Origin: Membranipora membranacea | Lineage: Eukaryota; Bryozoa; Gymnolaemata; Cheilostomatida; Membraniporidae | Direction of reading: 5' to 3' | Length of the DNA stretch: 64,000 nt | Assembly (NCBI GenBank): GCA_914767715.1 | Contig: OU612069.1 | Location: forward strand, 27,835,387-27,899,386 | Part shown: in pieces, positions 56,901-64,000 of the stretch | Layout: each line of letters begins with the position of its first letter | How positions within the stretch are numbered: position 1 is the first letter of the stretch | Position numbers and translations under genes: made by a program | The notes under the pieces: generated by a model | What the model was told of the DNA's origin: nothing | The model's database searches: none | Seen by the model: the letters and a program-made list of their open reading frames with translations, nothing else

Positions 56901-59900
56901 GATAACCTTGGGTAGTGGAAAAAGTGATGTTGTGAACTACAATGACTATGTAGCCAGCATGTGAATATTTAATGTCTATTGATTTTTCAAATGAGGAAGA
57001 GATATTTCTGTTGTTTGCTTGTGTTGTGATAAGTAAGTAAATGCTTCAGATATCTTGGTGTAGCTGTAGTCTATATGAAAATAAAATAGTAAGCTAATGA
57101 TTTCTCTCACCCAGTATGATGATCAGGGAACTTAGAGTAGCACTAACAACAACAAATACGGCAAACCCTAAGACCATTAAGGTGAACTGTTTTTTGTAGA
57201 GCTCTGGAGCTGGGTCAGTGACAGTTAAGTAATAATTGTATGTGATCCTTGCGCAGAACACCACAGACAATGTGTCTCCGAGCTTCCAGATCCAGTAATA
57301 CCAAGCGTAGAGCTTCCTCACTTCATCTCTACTAGTCATCTGACAAACAATCAAAAAATATTACCTTTTGTTAGTAAAAAGATAAAATTCCAATAAATAT
57401 GCATTACCTTAAAGTCTTGCCTAAATTTTTGTGGTGCAGTCTTTATTCAACTTTACTAAATTCATGTTTCATGAGTTGTCTTTCCTTAAAGTGGTCTCAT
57501 CATTTTAGTAACTTTTCTAAATTTATATTTTACAAACCCACCCAGACCCATTATTGTTTCCATAGCCAGTGTTCTTTACTATGGAAATTTTCCACCACCT
57601 GCTGGTATCATATCACATTATCATTGTTAGCCTTATACTAGGCTTTTATAACTAATCTCGAGTGTAATCAAACCAGTTAGCACTCTGCAGCATATTTTTA
57701 ACCCAGTCAACAGTAACCAATGAAGTGCCATACTGAATTTCAACACACTGAAGTAAGAATCAGACCTCCCTGCCCTGACATAATGTTGCCTTGTTTGTAC
57801 TCTGTTGTTGGACTGTAGCATCCCATTAGTAGTAGGTAGAGGCTAGGTGGAAATCCCATTGTACCACTGCAACCATTGACCTGAATTCCAGTCCAGTTAT
57901 CCACCCTGCTTCCTTGCACAGATAGTTGTAACCAAGAGCCATTCCCTCCCCCATTCATCTTGCCGGATAAATAAGGTAATACTTTGTCAAAATTACCCAC
58001 CCCCCCCCCCCCATTGCACCACTGTAACCGTTGACCTTAATTCTAGTCCAGTTATCCAGTACTTGTTAAATTCCCACTAAGATAGAGTCGGCGAACTCTT
58101 TATAGAGAGTCGCCGTACTCCGTATAAATAGGCAATGTGCGTGGTTGCAGTGGCGGGTATCGCAGCCTTAGGGTAACCCTCATAGAATCCTCTACAATGG
58201 TGGCAGCAGTAGAATCTGCTGGGGACACCTGCAGTCTGACGGAACAGGGTACATGGCAACTGTGTTCAAGGCGGGGGAGGGCGCAAGGGTCGACAAGGCT
58301 GTGGACAGACCCGTTGCTTTTTAGGGTGAGGCACTTATCAATAATCCCTAAGTTACTAAAACAAAGCGCCATGGACCATGGCCAAACCAGCTTCCCTCTT
58401 ACAACTACACTCCATGCTGGAAGGTAGCACTGCTGAAATTGGAAGATGATCAACCGGTTATAAAAATATTTGTTGAACTCGCGCAGATGATAGAAAGAAG
58501 CTGAGAGTAAGTCATGGTAAAAAACATCCCCATGACAGAGGCTGCCCTAGTCAGCCGAACCCCAATATCCAGCCGTCCCTCCCAAAATTTAAAGAACCCT
58601 GATACACCTTATTGAATCTGAAGTCCAGGCCCTAATAGACCAATGAACTCCCTCTTCCTTAGGAATAACAACAGGACGATATTGACCAATCAGCAAACAG
58701 TATCGCTTGAGCTATGTCTGGGACATTTGTTGAAATCAAAATGGCCGCCAAGTGATAAAATCAATATTACATCTATGAAATAAAATGGCTAAAAAGCCCA
58801 TATTCCTTACAAAAGAGTTCATGACTATTAGTTATATCTCAAGAAAACATCTGACCCACCATTCTACAGCTGCATCACTTGCCCAATATACCTGATAGTA
58901 GTATTATTGATTATGTGAACATCAACACACGTGTGTATTTTGTTGCTTATTTCTTTCTTGAAAATATAGTTAGGGTGGTCTCTTGGGCTCCAAACTATGC
59001 TCATTGGATAGAGCACATGTTGTAGGTAATCATTTATGTTTAACTTTTCCAAAACATTGTCCATGTGAGGGTATAGCAAGCCACAAAAGCAAAAATGTGT
59101 CTTCATAATACTTCACAAATGATACAATATCACAATAAATATCTTCAGTCATAGTGCACTTAGAGACATGTGGTTTTTTTATCAGGTAAACACCAATTTA
59201 ATTGAGATCAACTATGAATCAAATACAGCTTACTACCCCACAATAATCCTAGAAACATGATCTGCTCTGCTCTGAATTGGTGGCAGTGAACCTTCTCAGC
59301 CAATGAAAGCCCTGATATTATTTGATGCGTTAAGTCTATTGTTTATTTTCTATTGTTTAGTGGCACACACAATGGAAAGCCGAATATTCCCCCGATTATA
59401 ATAAAACCTCTAAGGCTAGTTTGCTCTGTTAATACAAGAAGCTTATGATGGAAGGGAGACTTCACAGCTCCCCTACATTCGCAGAATTTTCAGTCATATG
59501 AATAAAGAAAGCCATTCTCTACACAGCCTTAGGGTAACCCCCTTAAAATGCTCTACAGTTACACATGCTATTCCTACTCCTACACATATCAAACTGAGAA
59601 AATTGGTCTTATTGCGGAAGGGCAAATGCTTTTAAATTTTACAAAAGTATATTTTACAATTTCATTTTATCCCATGAGTGATTTCCAAAATTAGAGTTTT
59701 GGCTATAATTAGTATTTGGTTCATACAGGGGGGACCAACCTGGTCTCCTGCTAATGCAGGGATGATTGAGTCCTGTGAACACTGAGCACCAGATATAATG
59801 CAGACAACAATCAGGTAAACAAGAGCCATCCCGTCTAAGTCCTTGCCCATCGCTCTCAGAGGATCAATAGAGCAGTTGAGATTCCCTCTGCCTGAGTAAT

Positions 59901-61805
59901 TCTGATGTATGATTGCACAGTTAAGATTGTGCGGCAGCTCAAACATCACTGCAGATATGTATCCAAACCTATCAGACAAACGCAATATCAAATCTAGAGA
60001 AATGAGAAGCTCTCTATGTGTAAGTACTATTAAGTTCTTTTTTCTCAATCTTTCAACTAATCAAATTAAAGATTCACAATATTGCAAAGTCATTCGGAAA
60101 ATTTTTGTATGGCACTTTCAGTATGTCAATATGTTGTATACAAAGATTTCAATTATTATTAACTGAGAAAATAGTAGTGGCAGTTCCTTGGTGGACTTTA
60201 CTCATTTTAGGTGCTCACCCAATCCATGTTAGTACCGTCGCACACAGAAGCATTCTGGTTTTTCTTATCCAGGCATCAGCAATAAGTCCACTAATAAGAG
60301 CGCCTAAGTTGGTGATGATTTGGGAGGCTATGGTCACCGATTGGAACCTTCAAAGATATTGTGTATTGGGTGGATGAGCTAGTGTTTACTAACATACAAT
60401 CACTTAATCCCATGCTTCGATGAGCTTTTCGCTACCAAATATGAACTGCGGTGGCCGGAATTTGAACTCGGGCATCCTGTATTGAAGACATTCCGGAGAT
60501 CCTATCATATAAATTGCCACACTGGTTCAATGCGAGACAATGTGGCTCCCTTACTCGAATGAGGAATTGCGAACCGATGCGAATGGAAGTTAGCCTAAAT
60601 GTATTCCCACGTAACAATTAGCCCTAAAATTGACGTCACATTGACTGATCAAAACATAGTGATAGAGGGATGATTGCTTCCATATGCCCGTAAAGACTTT
60701 GTTTGAGGCTGCTCTGTTGTATCACATCTTATTCCCCATATTTTATTCTATCATGTGAGCAATTTTCAGCTTTATAATCTAAATATTGAGGTAGTTATGG
60801 CCTCTCAAACTTCCAAGGTGACGGCAATTTATCGGCAGTAAGAATCAGCCGGCAATCCCTAGGGTACGTCACTAATAAATATGTTGATGATCAAAATGTT
60901 CAAATCTGTAACCGAACCCAGGTCCAAATGGCTTTGCAGGCGACGCCGCTAATACTGAGCTATATTGTCTACTGGCTAACCTAGTTGGTCCAAGTGGCGT
61001 GATGGTAGCGTCGTTGCCTATAGGTATGGGGACCCGGGTCTGAATCTTGATCATCATCTTATCTGTGTGATTATTAGTGTATTAACTAATAACTCTAATA
61101 ATGTCTATGTCACATGTCTATGGTTGTGACATACCCCAGGGGAAACATCCGCTTATTCCCAATGCCGATTGAAGGCAATCACCCTGGAAGTTTGAGAGGC
61201 CATAACTTCCTCAATATTTGGATTCTAAAGCTGAAAATTGCTCACATGATAGAATAAAATATGGAGGATAAGATGTGATACAAAAGAGCAGCCTCAAACA
61301 AAGTCTTTAAAAAACTTAACTCTTGTGAATTATACAAGATAATACAGCCTCTCAGTGTGGTAAGCAATTCTACATGCTGTGTGCCACAAGGTTTTGTCCA
61401 AATTTTAGCTGTAAGATCATTGATACCATTATTATTATGAAAACGTTTGACTTTTCCCAGAGGTACAGTGAAACCAATTATCTTCCAAGTAAGGTTAATT
61501 TACCTTTGTTTGCCAATACAATCTAAGGCAAAGATTGGACCATCCAGCACTAGTATAAGCGGTATCCATGTAGCGAGTGCCCTGATCGCCATACACCTGA
61601 AGAAGTCACAGAGCACAGGTCCACATACAGCTAGTTTCTGGTTCTGCTGTGAGTTGAAGTCCCCCAGCGCGGATCTGAAATTCAGAACTCCTCTGTGTCG
61701 GTTGATGCTTTCCGACGGTGATACATTCAAATGGGGCTCTAACTCGGCACTATTATTGACCGAGTTGTGCTCCTCCGCTGTGATGGTAGACATTGTCGTT
61801 CTCAT
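53943..61805 (-). CDS. POT/SLC15-type membrane transporter, nine exons
   Basis: Exons: 61,805-61,504; 60,347-60,219; 60,013-59,740; 57,339-57,111; 56,295-56,150; 55,883-55,824; 55,495-55,324; 54,982-54,917; 54,172-53,943. All introns are GT-AG and phases match; the product is about 535 residues, ending GLGLNEN. POT (PTR2) proteins carry peptides or related solutes across membranes in symport with protons, usually through 12 helices. Family marks: LGALISGLIADAWIRKTRML (the signature loop after helix 2), IIPALAGDQ, LYAWYYWIWKLGD, and IAGYELTILSAPRSMQATAM (the 'E-F-x-Y-x-Q-A-P-K-S-M' block). The first-helix motif ExxERFxYYG reads DFFRCMAIRA, so the residues tied to proton coupling are lost. No large extracellular loop is present, closer to SLC15A4-type than PepT1-type proteins. 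Exon 5's acceptor is weak and its start uncertain. Intron 1 holds inverted SINE-like repeats. Confidence 0.8.
55728..55751. repeat. (GA)n microsatellite
   Basis: About eleven GA dinucleotides in an intron of the transporter gene. Confidence 0.95.
57992..58013. repeat. Poly-C tract
   Basis: A near-pure run of C in the long third intron of the transporter gene, flanked by two related phrases (CCAGTTATCCACCC and CCAGTTATCCAGTA). Confidence 0.9.
58090..58620. other. GC-rich intron island, probable inserted repeat
   Basis: This part of the third intron is clearly richer in G and C than its surroundings and holds a 117-codon minus-strand ORF (58,100-58,453) without recognisable motifs. The phrase CAGCCTTAGGGTAACCC recurs at about 59,524, with further similarity to CTCTACA after it, so a dispersed element is likely. 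Family unknown. Confidence 0.4.
60430..60620 (-). mobile_element. tRNA-like repeat fragment
   Basis: On the minus strand GAGTTCAAATTCCGGCC resembles a polymerase III B box, with an A-box-like GTGGCAATTTATATGATAGG about 50 bases upstream. No intact cloverleaf is evident. It lies in intron 1 of the transporter gene next to the two SINE-like copies. Confidence 0.4.
60691..60975 (-). mobile_element. SINE-like element with tRNA-like head, copy 1
   Basis: Read on the minus strand from about 60,975: TAGCTCAGTATTAGCGGCGT (A-box-like), then GGGTTCGGTTACAG (B-box-like), then a body that contains GGAAGTTTGAGAGGCCATAA and GCTGAAAATTGCTCACATGA and ends GCCTCAAACAAAGTCTTTA. The body matches the plus-strand copy at 60,980-61,311 closely, which places the two head to head. 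Confidence 0.65.
60980..61311 (+). mobile_element. SINE-like element with tRNA-like head, copy 2
   Basis: Plus strand: AAGTGGCGTGATGGTAGCGT (A-box-like), CCCGGGTCTGAATCTTGATC (B-box-like), then GGAAGTTTGAGAGGCCATAA and the same 3' end GCCTCAAACAAAGTCTTTAA. Mirrors copy 1 in intron 1 of the transporter gene. Confidence 0.65.
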
Positions 61806-61842
61806 GTTCAGGTATCTCTACGTTGTTCACATACGGCTCTAA

Positions 61843-62333
61843 ATTTCTGCAAGCTCTCTGAACAAATTAGATATGAGTACCTTGGTGGACAATACGGACA
61901 ACCATGCAGTAAAAACAGCTAGAATCAGCCTGTATGTAGCACTGAAATAATTTACACCATGTGAGACATTGTATATTGAGATAAGCTTGTTCCAGGGAAA
62001 TACAATTAGTCATGTACATTATTGTAACTTGTGCTGACGTTTATCCTAATTCTTGATAAGCATTGATTAATCACAATTGATCATTAAAGCATCTCAATTT
62101 AATCTGCATATGGGAGGGAAACTCATAACAGGAGGGAACGTCAATTAGCATTGCTTGCTACCACCTAAATTACCTGCCAGCTCTGTTACAGACTCATCTA
62201 TGATGATGATACAGTCTTCCTTTCATCTAGTAAGAACTTTCAACAGCTATGGAAGAAGACCTTCGAAGATTTAAATTTCACTGTGAATCGGTGCAATTGT
62301 AACCGCATGGTTATAGATGCTCAGAAATGGGTA
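61843..62333. other. Upstream region of the transporter gene
   Basis: No ORF or repeat recognised. The promoter of the minus-strand transporter should be here, but I cannot point to a specific element. Confidence 0.35.
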
Positions 62334-64000
62334 TGTTCAGGGAAGTACCATCCTTATCATAGTTAAAAGGATTTTGCCCAATATGTTTCCAATTGTATCT
62401 CTTCATTATTTTCGTACACAATGCCCAGTAAAAGTTGGTGAATTGATCTTGATAAAGCTTATCTGGGAATGATGCATGTGGGCTAATTGGTTGGAAATCA
62501 AAACAAACTATCATTCACCAAACAACAGATTTGAATTCATGATTATCACTGAGTATTGAACACAGAATATTATTGTACAGGGAACTACCATCATTGTCTT
62601 AATTAGAATGATTTCGCTCCATATGTTTCCAATTGTATCTCTTCATTATTTTCGTACACAATGCCCAGTAAAAGTTGATGAATTGATCTTGATAAAGCTT
62701 ATCTTGGAATGATGCATGTGTGTTAACTGGTTGGAAATCAAAACAAACTATCATTCACCAAACAACGGATTTGAATTCATGATTATCACTGAGTATTAAA
62801 CACAGATTATTATTGTACAGGGAACTACCATCATTGTCTTAATAGACAGTTTTCTGAGCTCTGATTTAAGCCTCTTTTCAGAGTTGTCCCCTCTCCAGTT
62901 TGGTACTTTTAACCCACGCCGCATAGGAAAACAGAGCAGAAAGAGGGTGTTTCTTGAAAACCGCTTATAATAGGATAAAAATGTGTCTTGATTCATCATT
63001 ACCATCATTGAAAACCCTGAGGGGACAGGGTTTCCAAATCATCGGGGGCTTGAAAGCTGACAAATCTCAATTTTAGTGACGGAATCCATGAAAAATTCCA
63101 GGAAATTTGTTCGCAAAACAGGCAGAAATTGATATAAATGACTATCCAAATACCAAAATTATTTCGCAAATTATGTTCATATGAGTTTTCTATGGTGCAT
63201 ATTCTGATTCAAAAATCGTTTTTATCCTATTATAAGGTGTTTTCAAGCTAACCCTCTTTTTGACTCCTTTTTCCTATGCGGCATGGGTTAAAAGTACCAA
63301 ACTGGAGAGAGGACAACTCCGAATAGAGGCCTAAATTAGAGCTCAGAAAACTGTCTATTAGAATGATTTCGCTCCATATGTTTCCAATTGTATCTCTTCA
63401 TAATTTTCGTACACAATGCCCAGTAAAAGTTGATGAATTGATCTTGATAAAGCTTATCTTGGAATGATGCATGTGGGCTAACTGGTTGGAAATCAAAACA
63501 AACTATCATTCACCAAACAGCGGATTTGAATTCATGATTATCACTGAGTATTGAACACAGAATATTATTGTACAGTGAAGGACCATCATTGTCTTAATTA
63601 GAATGATTTCACTCCATATGTTTCCAATTGTATCTCTTCATTATTTTCGTACACAATGCCCAGTAAAAGTTGATGAATTGATCTTGATAAAGCTTATCTT
63701 GGAATGATGCATGTGGGCTAACTGGTTGAAAATCAAAACAAACTATCATTCACCAAACAACGGATTTGAATTCATGATTATCACTGAGTATTGAACACAG
63801 AATATTATTGTACAGGGAACTACCATCATTATCTTGATAAGAATGATTTCGCTCCATATGTTTCCAATTGTATCTCTTCATTATTTTCGTACACAATGCC
63901 CAGTTAAAGTTGATGAATTGATCTTGATAAAGCTTATCTTGGAATGATGCATGTGTGTTAACTGGTTGGAAATCAAAACAAACTATCATTCACCAAACAA
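62334..64000. repeat. 240-bp tandem satellite
   Basis: The anchor ATATGTTTCCAATTGTATCT recurs at 62,381, 62,621, 63,376, 63,616 and 63,856; all intervals are exactly 240 bases except one, which is 755 (three units' worth being 240 plus a 515-bp insertion). Units differ by a few substitutions and the array continues past the window's end. Because 240 is divisible by three, a 79-codon minus-strand frame (MIVCFDFQPVNTHASFQDKL...) recurs in each unit with one stop per unit. Confidence 0.95.
62843..63357. mobile_element. 515-bp inverted-repeat element inside the satellite
   Basis: The element starts TAGACAGTTTTCTGAGCTC and ends with the exact complement; arms of about 130-140 bp continue with similarity (both include CCAGTTTGGTACTTTTAACC and TATAATAGGATAAAAA). 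The satellite period shows the inserted length is exactly 515 bases. A TA duplication is possible if the TIRs start at GACAG, but the satellite consensus at the site is ambiguous. No coding capacity; a MITE. Confidence 0.9.

Noticed and set aside
58100-58453. A 117-codon minus-strand gene
   Set aside because: It lies in an intron, in a GC-rich repeat-like island, and has no domain or splice support.
60905-61052. Two possible tRNA genes
   Set aside because: A- and B-box-like motifs are present, but no complete cloverleaf can be drawn, and both are attached to the same repeat body; they are SINE-like heads.
63750-63989. A conserved 79-residue protein
   Set aside because: The frame lies wholly within the 240-bp satellite and recurs only because the unit length is a multiple of three.

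Overview
This window is eukaryotic, most probably from an invertebrate animal (I lean towards an early-branching or marine one, but cannot place it). It is AT-rich. Its genes are split by GT-AG introns in consistent phase, and most recognisable coding sequence comes from mobile elements. I saw no bacterial operon, rRNA, intact tRNA gene or CRISPR array.

Layout. 1-5.1 kb is a pair of diverged direct duplications (offset about 3.5 kb); the first copy is split by a foldback element. 5.2-9.1 kb holds orphan exons and a minus-strand gene fragment resembling SAMD3-like proteins. 10,215-17,932 is the highlight: a 7.7 kb element bounded by 34-bp terminal inverted repeats (TIRs), carrying an apparently intact 14-exon minus-strand gene for a DDE-type transposase-like protein of about 1,094 residues. 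A third copy of the TIR sits alone at 48,391-48,424. 18.2-20.8 kb has a small RING-finger gene with one in-frame stop and a second ORF just upstream. 24.8-27.1 kb and 32.1-32.5 kb carry two MULE-like transposase remnants and an unidentified split gene. 29-30.5 kb has two about 590-bp direct repeats.

33.7-47.1 kb is a graveyard: a non-LTR reverse transcriptase (plus strand) ends against a THAP-domain transposase-like gene, followed by a PIF1-like helicase remnant, a second DDE-like pseudogene (DFAENY family) and a P-element-like pseudogene, the last four all on the minus strand. 49.7-51 kb has tandem repeats and a possible two-exon small plus-strand gene; 52.4-53 kb has an RTE-type 3' fragment.

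53,943-61,805 is the most conventional gene: a nine-exon minus-strand POT/SLC15-type transporter of about 535 residues with a degenerate ExxER motif. Its first intron holds two head-to-head SINE-like repeats with tRNA-like heads. From about 62.3 kb to the end lies a 240-bp tandem satellite interrupted by a 515-bp inverted-repeat element.

Gene structures were assembled by hand from splice sites and reading-frame continuity. Family names rest on remembered motifs, not on searches.
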